DNA of 51,441 nucleotides from Pirellulaceae bacterium (lineage in GTDB: Bacteria; Planctomycetota; Planctomycetia; Pirellulales; Pirellulaceae): NCBI GenBank assembly GCA_030681235.1, contig JAUXWY010000427.1, positions 1 to 51,441 on the forward strand, given 5' to 3'. The notes below the pieces were generated by a model that saw nothing but the letters and a program-made list of their open reading frames with translations, did not search any database and was not told the origin of the DNA. This document shows, in pieces, positions 25,089 through 35,500 of the stretch; positions within the stretch are counted from its first letter, which is position 1, and each line of letters starts with the position of its first letter. A program made the position numbers and the translations under genes.

Positions 25089-27323
25089 ATGGGTCGGTCT
25101 CCCACGAGCGATTCTCGTTCGATGGACGCTCGTCGCGCCGGCGGTGAAGACGATCATCCGAACTGGGCCGCGAACTTTCATTCCGTCGACAGAGTCTTCC
25201 GTCATTGGGCCAGTCTCTTGATGGCGGTTGCGCTGACCGTGTTTGTGTTGTTGGAAGTGATTTTCGCGCAACTGTCGCCGCTGAAACAGATTTCTCTGTT
25301 CGTGACGTCAGGTTTGATTTTGTGTTTTCTCCAGGTCCCCGCGCACCCGGCCTTGGCCAAGTCCCTATGGCTTCGCGGTCTGGACCTTCTGTCGATGCTG
25401 TTGTCGATTCTTTGTTGCGGGTATCTGTTGTATGAAGGCAATGCGCTCGGGCAACGAGCGGCTCTGTATACGACAACCGACCTATGGGTTGGCACGATCG
25501 GTTTGATATTGATTCTTGAAGCAGCGCGGCGAACCGTGGGATGGTCACTGCCGATTTTGGCCATCGTGTTTATGGTCTACGCCCATCAAAGTGTGGCTCA
25601 GCAATTGCCGGATTGGATGTTCCCCCACCGCGGACAAGACTGGGAATCGATCATCGGGCAAACGTACTTGCGGACGCAAGGTGTTTTTGGAACCGCAGCC
25701 AGCGTGATGTTTCGCTACGTGTTCCTGTTTGTGGTTTTCGGAGCTCTGTTACAAGCCAGTGGAGCCACCGAGTATATCATCGGGATTGCCGTACGGATCT
25801 TCGGCAAACGTGCCGGAGGTCCCGCCAAGATTGCCGTCATCGCTTCGGGCCTCATGGGTTCGTTGTCCGGCAGCGCGGTTGCGAACGCGGCAACCACGGG
25901 AGCATTCACCATTCCGCTGATGAAAAACATCGGCTTCAAACCCCACGAAGCGGCTGGGGTGGAGGCCGCGGCGTCATCCGGCGGCGCACTGGTACCGCCC
26001 GTGATGGGAGCTGGTGCGTACATGATGATGGAGATCATCAATCCTCCGGTGACCTATCTCCAGATCATGCAAGCCGCTTTGATTCCGGCCATCCTGTATT
26101 ACTTGTCGATCTTCTTGTTGGTTCACTTCTCCGCCCGCCGAATCGACTCGGCGGAAGACGCAGCGCGTGGCCATGCGTCGGCCGATGAAGTGCGTCAATC
26201 GACCGAATTAGTGGAGCGAGCCAAGCACACGCCCTGGTTTTCGTTTGCTGGCCTCTCGTTTGTCAGCTCGCTTACCAGCCTATTGGCCTTCATGATCGTC
26301 GGTTTCTCGCCTTACCGTGCGGTTGCGTACGCCACGGCCGTCGTGGTCTTGATCTTGATGATCGACCCGAACACGAAAGTCCAAATCCGCAGTCGGGTCA
26401 TCAGCTTTGGTATATGGGCTTTGGCAACCGTTTCAGCGTTTTACTGGGCACCGTTTGGTTCGGCCGCCTTTTGGGGCGACGCAGTGGGCGACGCCTTGAT
26501 CATCGGGATGGCGGCGTTGTCCGTGATTGGCATCTTTTCCCCAGCTTGGTCGCCGCTGTTGCACAAGTTATTTCGCAGTACGGCGGCGGGTTCGATTCCG
26601 CTGATCGTGGCGGCGGCGACCGTCGGCGTGATTGTGGGTATGGTTTCGCGAACCGGGATTGGCACGGCGGTGCCGCAAGCCATTATTCCCTTGGCGGCCG
26701 GCAATCTGTTTCTCGGGTTGATGGCGATCATGACCTGCTCCCTTGTCCTAGGAATGGGCGTGCCATCGGCCGTGTCGTACTTGTTGCTGGCGACGATCAT
26801 TGGCCCCGTCTTCGCCGAACCGCAACTTGGCGTGCCGATCCTCGCGGCGCACATGTTTATCTTCTACTTCGGCATGATGGCGATGGTGACTCCGCCGGTG
26901 GCCTTGGCCGCGTACGCCACCGCTTCGATTGCGCAAGCGAGTGTGTTTTGGTCCAGTGTCGCGGCCTTTCGATATTCATTGGTGGGGTTCACGCTCCCGT
27001 TTATGTTTGTTTATCGCCCCGCGCTTCTCTTGATGAACGAAACCGGCGGGCCGCCCGTTTGGAGCGAGGTGGTCATAGCGATTGTAGCGGCTGTATTGGG
27101 AATTCTCGCTCTTTCGTCAGCAATGTCCGGGTTCTTGTTTTATCGCTTGACCCGTTGGATGCGCGTGCTATTGTTGCTTGCCGCTTCATCCTCGTTGTTC
27201 CCCGACCAATTTGGTTTGCTCGGAAAACACGTGCAACTATTTGATGTCATTGGCGGTGCCCTTTTGGGCGTGGCTGCCGTATGGAATTGGCGGTCGGGCC
27301 AAAACCATTCCAAACAGCCCTAG
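25089..27323 (+). CDS. TRAP transporter fused permease (DctQM type)
   Basis: Integral membrane protein of 744 residues joining the small (Q) and large (M) TRAP subunits, the form that pairs with TAXI binding proteins. About twenty hydrophobic segments are visible. The large-subunit signature is AVIASGLMGSLSGSAVANAATTGAFTIPLMK with AGVEAAASSGGALVPPVMGAGAYMM, and later LGMGVPSAVSYLLLATI and GMMAMVTPPVALAAYATASIA. It moves substrate with sodium or proton gradients across the inner membrane. The gene ends 23 bp before the glycosyltransferase start and may be co-transcribed with it. Confidence 0.93.
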   Translation: MGRSPTSDSRSMDARRAGGEDDHPNWAANFHSVDRVFRHWASLLMAVALTVFVLLEVIFAQLSPLKQISLFVTSGLILCFLQVPAHPALAKSLWLRGLDLLSMLLSILCCGYLLYEGNALGQRAALYTTTDLWVGTIGLILILEAARRTVGWSLPILAIVFMVYAHQSVAQQLPDWMFPHRGQDWESIIGQTYLRTQGVFGTAASVMFRYVFLFVVFGALLQASGATEYIIGIAVRIFGKRAGGPAKIAVIASGLMGSLSGSAVANAATTGAFTIPLMKNIGFKPHEAAGVEAAASSGGALVPPVMGAGAYMMMEIINPPVTYLQIMQAALIPAILYYLSIFLLVHFSARRIDSAEDAARGHASADEVRQSTELVERAKHTPWFSFAGLSFVSSLTSLLAFMIVGFSPYRAVAYATAVVVLILMIDPNTKVQIRSRVISFGIWALATVSAFYWAPFGSAAFWGDAVGDALIIGMAALSVIGIFSPAWSPLLHKLFRSTAAGSIPLIVAAATVGVIVGMVSRTGIGTAVPQAIIPLAAGNLFLGLMAIMTCSLVLGMGVPSAVSYLLLATIIGPVFAEPQLGVPILAAHMFIFYFGMMAMVTPPVALAAYATASIAQASVFWSSVAAFRYSLVGFTLPFMFVYRPALLLMNETGGPPVWSEVVIAIVAAVLGILALSSAMSGFLFYRLTRWMRVLLLLAASSSLFPDQFGLLGKHVQLFDVIGGALLGVAAVWNWRSGQNHSKQP

Positions 27324-27346
27324 ATTTGTCCGCTGAGACACCGACC

Positions 27347-28600
27347 ATGATACCGACAGTGCCCCCATTTGCTCCTGCCAAGTGCCTGCATCTGATCAAT
27401 GGCGAACATTACTCGGGGGCCGAACGGGTCCAAGATCTGTTGGCGATGTCGTTGCCGAAGTTCGGCTACGAGGTCGAGTTCGCGACGCTGAAGGCCGGCA
27501 AGTTTATTCCTAATCGACGCTCCACCGTCTCGGTGCACGAGTTTCTCATGCGTGGCCGTTTGGACTTCTCCACGGCCAAGAAAATTGCTCAAACCGTGCG
27601 GCAGGGCGGATTCGAGTTGTTGCATGCCCACACGCCGCGTAGTTTGATGGTGGCCGCTCAGGTCGCGCAGCAAACTCGCTTGCCATTGCTCTATCATGTG
27701 CATAGCCCGGTCGGTCGCGATTCCACTCGTTGGCTCCAAAACAAACTCAACCTGTGGATCGAACAGTTTTCGCTCCGTCATGTCACCAAGATGATCGCGG
27801 TCTCGGACAATATCGCGGAGTACATGGCCGAATTGGGTTATCGTGGCGATCGCCTCACGGTGGTGCCCAACGGCGTTCCCGTCATTAGCGACGATCAAAA
27901 CGCTGCCTTGTCGGGCTCGCGAATTTATAAGTCACCTTGGCAATGGACGTTGGGGACGGTGGCTCTGTTTCGACCACGAAAAGGCACCGAAGTCCTGTTA
28001 GAAGCGGTCGCGCAATTGAAAGCCGAGGGCTGGGACATCGGTGTCTTGGCGGTGGGTGGATTCGAGACCGTCGAGTACGAGCAAAGTCTTCGCGCCAAAG
28101 CCGAACAACTGCAGATCTCCGATCGTGTCCATTGGACGGGGTTCACGCAACAAGTCAACGAGTACGTTCCGCACATGGACGTGTTTGTGCTCCCGAGTTT
28201 GTTTGGCGAAGGGCTGCCGATGGTGATCTTGGAGGCCATGGCATTGGGGCGGCCCGTGGTCGCCTCGCGAGTCGAAGGCATCTCGCAAGCGATTCGCGAT
28301 GGTGTCGACGGCAAGATCGTTCAACCAGGATGCAGCCGAGCATTGGCCAAGGGCTTGCTCGATCTATTGCAGCCAAGCGTGGACTTGCGAGCGATGGGCC
28401 GCGAAGCCCAACAGCGTCAACGAGCCCACTTTAGCGACCTGAGCATGTGTCGTGGTACCGCAGCCGTTTACGATCAAGTCCTCGGTCGCCCCGTGCGCTC
28501 GCAACCAACCTTGGCCTCGACAACCGCGGCCTCGGCCGCTTGGCCGACATTGCAGCTCCCCGCCGTCCATGCCGCTAACACCCCGGTCGATACGCACTAA
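27347..28600 (+). CDS. Family 4 glycosyltransferase
   Basis: Cytoplasmic GT-B glycosyltransferase of about 417 residues. The ATG at 27347 is chosen because an upstream in-frame start overlaps the permease gene. The N-terminal half opens CLHLINGEHYSGAERVQDLL, the binding pattern of GT4 enzymes. The C-terminal half has GTVALFRPRKGTEVLLEA, VHWTGF and the donor-site LFGEGLPMVILEAMALGRPVV with its E-x7-E pattern. It probably transfers a sugar to a lipid or polysaccharide acceptor; donor and acceptor are unknown. No other polysaccharide gene is next to it, so its pairing with the TRAP genes may be accidental. Confidence 0.9.
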   Translation: MIPTVPPFAPAKCLHLINGEHYSGAERVQDLLAMSLPKFGYEVEFATLKAGKFIPNRRSTVSVHEFLMRGRLDFSTAKKIAQTVRQGGFELLHAHTPRSLMVAAQVAQQTRLPLLYHVHSPVGRDSTRWLQNKLNLWIEQFSLRHVTKMIAVSDNIAEYMAELGYRGDRLTVVPNGVPVISDDQNAALSGSRIYKSPWQWTLGTVALFRPRKGTEVLLEAVAQLKAEGWDIGVLAVGGFETVEYEQSLRAKAEQLQISDRVHWTGFTQQVNEYVPHMDVFVLPSLFGEGLPMVILEAMALGRPVVASRVEGISQAIRDGVDGKIVQPGCSRALAKGLLDLLQPSVDLRAMGREAQQRQRAHFSDLSMCRGTAAVYDQVLGRPVRSQPTLASTTAASAAWPTLQLPAVHAANTPVDTH

Positions 28601-28637
28601 ACTAAAGTTTGGTCAACGCCGAGGGATTTGTCGTCGC

Positions 28638-28743
28638 GTGACCGTTCATCGCGAAAACGCGGGCCGCCGCAAATTTGGCTGTTAGAACTTTTATTCGAGG
28701 CAAGTTGGAATTCGCCAAATTTGCTCTGGCCACGCGGTTAACC
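28638..28743 (-). repeat. Structured dispersed repeat, copy B
   Basis: Read on the minus strand, this begins GGTTAACCGCGTGGCC and matches copy A at 3414-3520 for 35 consecutive bases, then again across the second arm. The stem is 28713-28736 with 28658-28679, including an 11-bp GCAAATTTGGC pairing, and encloses a 33-nt loop whose sequence differs from copy A. The palindrome GGTTAACC at 28736-28743 holds the TAA stop of recB. A short minus-strand frame crosses the repeat but is not supported as a gene. The position between convergent genes fits an inserted element or an RNA 3-prime structure. Confidence 0.72.
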
Positions 28744-31700
28744 CGCGCCGTTGGCTCCGGCCGTGAGCGGATACGTCGCGGCACGGGTCGGTCCGGCTCC
28801 ACAGAATAGTTGGTCCAAAGCATCAATCAATTCCCAGGGCGGTCGTTCAAAATAGACACCGCGAGTGCTTGGATTATCGAGCCCACGCAGAAATACATAG
28901 GCCGCGCCGCCGATGTGTTGGTCGTAATCGTAGTTCGCCAATCGCTGACGCAAATGACGATGCAGGGCGACCAAGTACAAGCTGTATTGCATGTCGTAAC
29001 GTTTGTCGCAAATGGCTCGCTGCAACGCGTCCAGGTGGTAGTCCTCACTGCGCGAGCCCAAGTCGTTCGACTTCCAGTCGGCAATGTAATAACGGCCTTG
29101 ATATTCGAACACCAAGTCCACAAATCCCTTCAACAATCCGTTCAATTGATCCGCTTCCAATGCCGGACGTGGTCGCCCCAGCACTGTTCCCGTGGTCACC
29201 ATCCGATCCAAAATCCGAGTGGGCACGGAATTTGTTTCGAACCAAAACTCGAGTTCTGCTTGAGTTTGCTCGGTCTTCAGTTCCGACAACCGTAAACCAC
29301 ACGAACCCAACGGCAATTCGGTGTGCAGAAACTGATCGAGCCAATCGTTGAGCGGTTCGCACCATGAACCCCAGTTGGCTTGTCGCGTGATTCGTTGCAA
29401 GAATGATTGGCGGAGGCTGCGGTCCTCGGCCACGCGATTGAAGCCGCGGTCCGTCGCCCATTCCAAGATGCTGTGCAAGAACGTTCCCGCTTGCGGCCCG
29501 CGCGGAAATTGGAGCATGGATGGGTTTGTTGTTTCGGGTTGAACCAGATGGACGGACAGCGATTGCGATTCCACGTCCCAAACTTCTTCGGCCGCGATTT
29601 CTTCCCGAGCCCGCTCCGGGGCCGCTTGTTCGCGCAGACGCAGCGCCGAGTAACTCGCGATCCACCAACGTGCCGACAGGCGCCGAGTCACACGGCGAGC
29701 TGGCCCCAACGCCCGATTCTCGAACGCTGGCAATCGATCCAAACAGTTTTTCGGCACGGCGGAAACTTCAATCGCTGGACAGGGCGACACGGCAGCTCTC
29801 AAGTTCTGCTCCACTTGATCGGCTCCAAATCTGGATTCACCGAACAACAAATATCCGATCCCACATTCGGCTAGTGAATGCCATCTGCTCTTGAGTGTCT
29901 TCCCCACGGGGGAACAGCCCAGCCACAAGGCGTGTTGGGCGCGCGTGAGCGCCACGTACAGCAATCGCATGTCCTCACTCAGGCGTTCCTGATTGGCCTG
30001 ACGATACGATTCGGGTGCCAACTTGGAACCTCCCGCCAATTCGGTCCTCAAGTCATAGCCCGTTGAGTCGCCCGTGCGCTGATGATAATCCACCACTTTG
30101 GATCGATTCGATTCTCGGTATGAACAGATGAACGGCAATAACACGAGCGGGTATTCGAGCCCTTTCGATTTGTGAATCGTAATGACTTTGATCAGATCCG
30201 CGTCGCTCTCCAGTCGCAAGATTTGTTCGTCGGTTGGGTTCTCCATCTGCTGCCCGAGTCGTCGAATCAAAGCCAATTCACCATCGACCGAACTACTGGT
30301 CTGTTGCAACCATTCCGATACGTGCAGCAAGTTCGTCAACGCCCGCTCGCCATGGGATTCTGCCAACAACTTTTTGGGAGCATCGAAATCCCAAAGCAAG
30401 GCTCGCAACATGGGCAACACGCCTTGATTCTGCCACAACTGATGGTAATTGCGAAACCGATTGATGGTTTCGTCCCAGCGATCTTCATCGTCGAAGACGG
30501 TCCGCAGCTCATCCAGTGACATGCGCAGACTGGCCGTTGTGAGGGCCGTCTTGATCAATCGCTCGTCCGCAGGATTGGCCACCGCCAACAGCCACCGTAG
30601 GATGTCGCGAGCTTCGTGCGTTTCGAACACCGAATCTTTGTCCGAAAGATAGACGCTGCTGACCCCTCGACGTTGCAACGCTTGCCGAATCTGCGCCGCT
30701 TCACGACCCGTCCGAACCAAGATGGCGATGTCGCGAGGTCGCAGTGCACGGAAGTCTTGTTCCGAACGAAAACCTGCCCTGCCTTCAGCAGCCAGCGTCA
30801 GCCACCGCACGATCTCGCTGGCCGATGCATCGGCCAATTGTTGTCGGTAGTCGGCTGGGCCGGTGACGCCGTGCTCGTTCTCGCCCGGCAAGTACCAGAA
30901 CTGTAGAGGAGTAACCGGTTGCCCCTCGATCAAAAAAACTTCGTTACGGCCCTGTGCCGCGACAGGAGCGAACGGGATCGGATCGGACGACTCGGTGCGA
31001 AAGCGAAACGCGCCCGCCGCGTGGTGCTCGGCATGTTGGAACAAATGATTGACCGCTTGGACCATGCCCAACGTCGAGCGATGATTGGTGCCCAAGGTTT
31101 CGCAACGCGAATCACAGGCTTGTTTGGCTTGGAGGTACGTGTAAATGTCGGCGCCGCGAAACGCATAGATGGCTTGCTTCGGGTCGCCGATCATCACCAG
31201 GCTCAGCTGCGAATCGTTGTCGCGCACCCGGTAGATGCGATCAAAAATCTCGTATTGGATCGGGTCCGTGTCTTGAAACTCGTCGATCATGGCCACGGGG
31301 AACTTTTGCCGAATGGCCTGAGCCAATCGTTCGCCGTTGGTTCCTTGAAGGGCCGCGTGCAAGCGGACCAACATGTCGTCATAGCTCAATTCCCCTCGAG
31401 CTAACAAACGCTGCTGCAATTCGCGGCTCACCCAATCGGCGGCATGCAATAGCAGCGACACACTCAGCGGTGGTTCCAGGACCTCGGGTTGCTGTTCCAA
31501 TAAATCGCACCAAAGCCCAATGGCATCGAAGGCTTCGTGCCGTGGTTCGACTCCGCCTTTATTCAACTTGAAGCGGCCGGTCCCTAGACGCTGGATCTTT
31601 TTTAGATCGTCAGTTTCGGCGTGGCTACCGTCCGCCCAATGCTTTAGCATGTCCAGCAGTTGCTCGCGACTTCCGCTACGATGATATGTTCCACCGTTGA

Positions 31701-32511
31701 GTGGCGCGTCGCGCAACAACGCCGCGATCCGTGACCAATTCGCAGCGACCAGTCCTCGCGCATGGGTCTCCGCAGCGTCGGCATCCGTTTGCCACTGAGA
31801 CTGTTGTTCTTGAACGGCTATGGCTCGGGCCAGCAGCTCGTCCAAGTTATCAGGTTTCGTGATGGGTTGACCGATGTGCACCGTCTGGCGGTTCGGTTTG
31901 CCTAGCAAATACTTGACCTGCGCTTGCAACTCGAACGGCGCTTTCCAACAAGTCATGACCGCCGCCGCCAATTCCGGTCGATCGTGATAGGGGTAGAAAT
32001 GCCGACGCCAATAATCCTCGACGCATTCGGAAAAGATCTCGCCGGGGTTCGCATTGAGTTTTTGACTAAACAGCAGATGGCTCTCGAAAGCATGTTCCCG
32101 AAGCATGCGATAACACCAACTGTGAATGGTGGATACCGCGGCCTCGTCCATCGTCTCGGCCGCGCGTTCCAACTTATCGGCCGCCAATTCGCGAGATGGA
32201 TCGCGGTAGTCCGCCAAGATGCGAGCCAACGGGTCAGCGGGGTTGACCTGCCCCGGATCACGGAACCAGCGAGCGGCTTCGTTCAATCGTTGGCGAATTC
32301 GGTCCCGCAGTTCCTGACTGGCGGCATCCGTAAAAGTGACGACCAAGATTTCGTTGGGCTGCAAGCTGCGATTGAAACTGGCGTCCTCCCCATGTCCCAA
32401 TACGTACCTGACATACAACAAGGCGATGGTATAAGTCTTGCCTGTGCCGGCGCTGGCCTCGATCAGACGACTGCCGTGGAGAGGAAACGTGCGGAAATCT
32501 AGCGGAGGCAT
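28738..32511 (-). CDS. recB: RecB-like exodeoxyribonuclease V beta subunit
   Basis: Helicase-nuclease subunit of 1257 residues for double-strand-break repair. Walker A is EASAGTGKT at residues 18-26. Further UvrD-type motifs are VTFTDAASQELRDRI, MIDEFQDTDPIQ, IGDPKQAIYAFRGAD, TIHKSKGLEYPLV and LLYVALTRAQHALWLG. The C-terminal nuclease is intact: GFVDLVFEY supplies Asp1132, and ADWKSND supplies Asp1145 and Lys1147. It starts 33 bp after recC on the same strand. No recD lies beside them. Its stop codon lies inside the dispersed repeat copy B, so the last residues might come from the repeat junction. Confidence 0.93.
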   Translation of the reverse strand: MPPLDFRTFPLHGSRLIEASAGTGKTYTIALLYVRYVLGHGEDASFNRSLQPNEILVVTFTDAASQELRDRIRQRLNEAARWFRDPGQVNPADPLARILADYRDPSRELAADKLERAAETMDEAAVSTIHSWCYRMLREHAFESHLLFSQKLNANPGEIFSECVEDYWRRHFYPYHDRPELAAAVMTCWKAPFELQAQVKYLLGKPNRQTVHIGQPITKPDNLDELLARAIAVQEQQSQWQTDADAAETHARGLVAANWSRIAALLRDAPLNGGTYHRSGSREQLLDMLKHWADGSHAETDDLKKIQRLGTGRFKLNKGGVEPRHEAFDAIGLWCDLLEQQPEVLEPPLSVSLLLHAADWVSRELQQRLLARGELSYDDMLVRLHAALQGTNGERLAQAIRQKFPVAMIDEFQDTDPIQYEIFDRIYRVRDNDSQLSLVMIGDPKQAIYAFRGADIYTYLQAKQACDSRCETLGTNHRSTLGMVQAVNHLFQHAEHHAAGAFRFRTESSDPIPFAPVAAQGRNEVFLIEGQPVTPLQFWYLPGENEHGVTGPADYRQQLADASASEIVRWLTLAAEGRAGFRSEQDFRALRPRDIAILVRTGREAAQIRQALQRRGVSSVYLSDKDSVFETHEARDILRWLLAVANPADERLIKTALTTASLRMSLDELRTVFDDEDRWDETINRFRNYHQLWQNQGVLPMLRALLWDFDAPKKLLAESHGERALTNLLHVSEWLQQTSSSVDGELALIRRLGQQMENPTDEQILRLESDADLIKVITIHKSKGLEYPLVLLPFICSYRESNRSKVVDYHQRTGDSTGYDLRTELAGGSKLAPESYRQANQERLSEDMRLLYVALTRAQHALWLGCSPVGKTLKSRWHSLAECGIGYLLFGESRFGADQVEQNLRAAVSPCPAIEVSAVPKNCLDRLPAFENRALGPARRVTRRLSARWWIASYSALRLREQAAPERAREEIAAEEVWDVESQSLSVHLVQPETTNPSMLQFPRGPQAGTFLHSILEWATDRGFNRVAEDRSLRQSFLQRITRQANWGSWCEPLNDWLDQFLHTELPLGSCGLRLSELKTEQTQAELEFWFETNSVPTRILDRMVTTGTVLGRPRPALEADQLNGLLKGFVDLVFEYQGRYYIADWKSNDLGSRSEDYHLDALQRAICDKRYDMQYSLYLVALHRHLRQRLANYDYDQHIGGAAYVFLRGLDNPSTRGVYFERPPWELIDALDQLFCGAGPTRAATYPLTAGANGAG

Positions 32512-32544
32512 CCGGACACCCTCCTATGGTCAGACGAAACGTGG

Positions 32545-35500
32545 TCAATCATCGTGTCCCTCTTGCTCCAAGGCCTCACAGTGATCGCACAAAAACGTAT
32601 AGAACGGACGATACAATCGTTCCACACATTGATCAAACGAAGGTTGCACGGTTGTTCGAGCCGGAGGCTGCACCAAAGCCTCGAACGTTGGCCAACAACG
32701 AGCCAGCAGCGGTGATCTCGTCGCATCGCCGTCCAAGTGATCACCTCCATTGTATTGAAACTCGGCTTTGACCGATTGACTGGGTGATCCCGCGTAGTGA
32801 TCCACCATTCCTACGTACGCGGTCTGACAGGCGACGGGCAACGGCTGCTGCATGCCCAGATCAAAGGCTTGCAATAAGTTGAGCAACATTTGACCTGCCT
32901 CGGCTGCTGGCATACCGGCCAAGACAAAACGTCGACCGCCGCCGTGAATGATGATCGTGTTGGCTGCCTCGCCCGCAAACGTGCACAGTGCCAAATGCTG
33001 CGGCCACAATCGCACGACCTGCACGAAGTTGAATTTCTGTCCGTCGCGAAGATCGCTGGCCAACCAAACCAGACGTCGCAATTGCTGTGGGGCGTCTGCC
33101 ACTTGGAAGACCAAATCCAACGAATCGTTGAGCGTGATTTGATGCCCCCGCGCTAGAGCCGGGGCCGCCAACTGCAGCGACGGCAGAGTCGTAGCTCGCA
33201 GTAGCTTCAGCTCGTCGCGGTACAATTCGACTTGTCGTCGCATTGTGGTTTGCAGTTGTTCTTGCACGCATTGAGCAAAGGGAGGATGCGGCAAACTGCC
33301 TTCGCCTCGGATGCGATTCAACTGCTGCTGCAACAACACTTCCACGTCGGACTGAACATTGTCACGAAGCTGAGCGGCGATGGAGTGCAAGATCTCTTGG
33401 TTCAAACTCCAGCGTTCCAAGCCCGCAACGACGAACGGTTCGTTGTCGAGATCGATGCCCTCCGACTCGCTAAATCGGACCTGCAAGACTCGCTGAAAAA
33501 ACGCGTCGACGGGGCTCTTCAAGAAGTCGCCCAAATCCGTCAGGGTCAAGGCATCTTGCGGCTGCCACATCGCTTGGTCGCGAGGAACCGCATGCTCCCG
33601 ATAACCGAACTCGCGATGAACCGCGCGCCACTGATTCGAATAAGTAAACAGTCGTGGTTGATTCTGGAAGTATTCGCGGCTAAACGGCTGCAACGGATGT
33701 GTCGTGGTCAAGTGCTCCACCAATGCTCGACCCGAGTTCGCTCCGGAATCCGAACCGCCAGCCAACTGCCAACCGCCGGCGACGTGATCGCGGAGTTGGC
33801 CGCAGAGAACCGATGGGGGACGAGCCGAGTTGTCGCGAATGCTGCGCCCGACCCAACTGATGTACAAAGACTCGCGAGCCGACAGCAGGGCCTCGAGAAA
33901 CAAGTAGCGATCGTCGTCCCCGCGGCTGCGATCTCCCGCTCGATACATCCCGGCAGTGTTCATCAAATCGAATTCGTTGACCGTGGTTTGGCGAGGGAAG
34001 TCCGGTTCGTTCATGCCTAACAAGCAGACGCGCCGGAACGGGATGGCTCGCATCGGCATCAGCGTGGCAAAGTTGATCGCGCCGCCCAAGAATCGCTGGC
34101 TCAAATGCGGTTCACGCAGCCCACCCAGCCAATGTTCGCGAACAATGTTCAGCGGCAGGGGCTGATCGAATCGCGAGTCTTGACATTGTTGGAGCCAAGT
34201 TTCCAGGGCCCCTTGCAACTGCGATAGCTGCGATTCTTCGGCAGCTGATTGCGGGGCGAAGAATTCGGGCAAGAGTTGCGACAATCGCTCGTGCCACTGG
34301 GCGGGAGCGGCGGGCTGTTGTAGGACTCGCCACCATTGATGCAAGCGTCGCACCAATTGATCCAACGTTCCCGCAACAGCCGCTTCCAAGCCACCCACGC
34401 GGGGCAGTGGTTCGATCTCGGACCACGCCGAACTTTCTCCGACGGCATAGCCCAAAATCATGCGCCGCAGACCAAATCGCCACGTGTTTTGTTCGGAGTG
34501 TTCGGGCAAGCCCAGCTGAGCTCGGTGGTCCGCGTCAAAGCCCCATCGGATTCCACTCTCTTGAATCCACCGTTCTAAACGTGGCAAGTCGCCGCCCGTG
34601 ATTCCAGCCGCCTGTCGAAATGCTGGAACCTCCAACCAGTCGATCAATTCGCTGACCGTCATCCGGCTTTGATCCAACTGCAACAATCGATCCAAAGCCA
34701 AGAACAGGGTTTGCGCCTGCGACCGATCTTGATCGTTGACCGTGAAAGGCAGGTAGCGTGGATCGTCGGCCGCGATCTGCCCAAACACGGCTTGGATATG
34801 GGGAGCGTACGTGTGAATGTCGGGAACCATGACCATGATGTCCCGCGGCTGTAGTTCCGGATCGGCTTGGAACGCGGCCAACAACTGGTCCTGCAAGATT
34901 TCGACTTCGCGCTGTGGACTATGAGCGACTTGAAAAGTGAGCGAGTGATCCGCAAGTCCGATCTGTGCACGCAGCGTCGCCGAGGTGGGATCGGTCCATT
35001 CGTTCAAGATCTCGTTTTGTAGTTGTTGCAGCAGTGTCGACCCATCGCCAAAGGAAACAAATTGCGAGCTTTCAGTTGCATGAGGATGGGCCGCCGCCTG
35101 CACGCTCAGCATCTTGAGATACTCGTTGCCTTGCCGACCCCAGGCCGCCAGGAGTGGATGTAACGCCGGGAATGATGCGTCGGGCAACGCATAAGCAGCG
35201 AGAGGGGATGGGTCCGAGGCAAACGCGACCGCGCGACTGGGGTTGTGAACAAAAACGTGGACCGCCATGCGGCGGCCCAATGCCATCAGCACCTCCAGCA
35301 ATTGTCGCGGAAGTGACGAGATGCCGAAGACCAGGATTCGTCGTGGCAATCCCCCGGTTGTGGACTGGTTCAACCACGGATCGACGGCCGTTAGAAAGCG
35401 ATGATGAACATGAGCGCGACTGCTATCGCGGTGCGCTTCCGGGAGATCTTCCATGAGCAACCGCCATAGATAGGGTTGCCACATATGGTCGCTGGGCACC

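Noticed and set aside
24270-25271. Antisense open frame of 333 codons
   Set aside because: It is opposite the TAXI gene and the permease start. Its composition is Arg- and Ser-rich without any motif.
23949-28600. TRAP genes plus glycosyltransferase as a functional unit
   Set aside because: The 23-bp gap suggests co-transcription, but no metabolic link is evident and no other glycan genes are present.
28602-28826. Minus-strand 74-codon frame through repeat copy B
   Set aside because: It overlaps the end of recB in another frame. The matching frame in copy A is broken by an indel, so repeat structure explains it better than a peptide.
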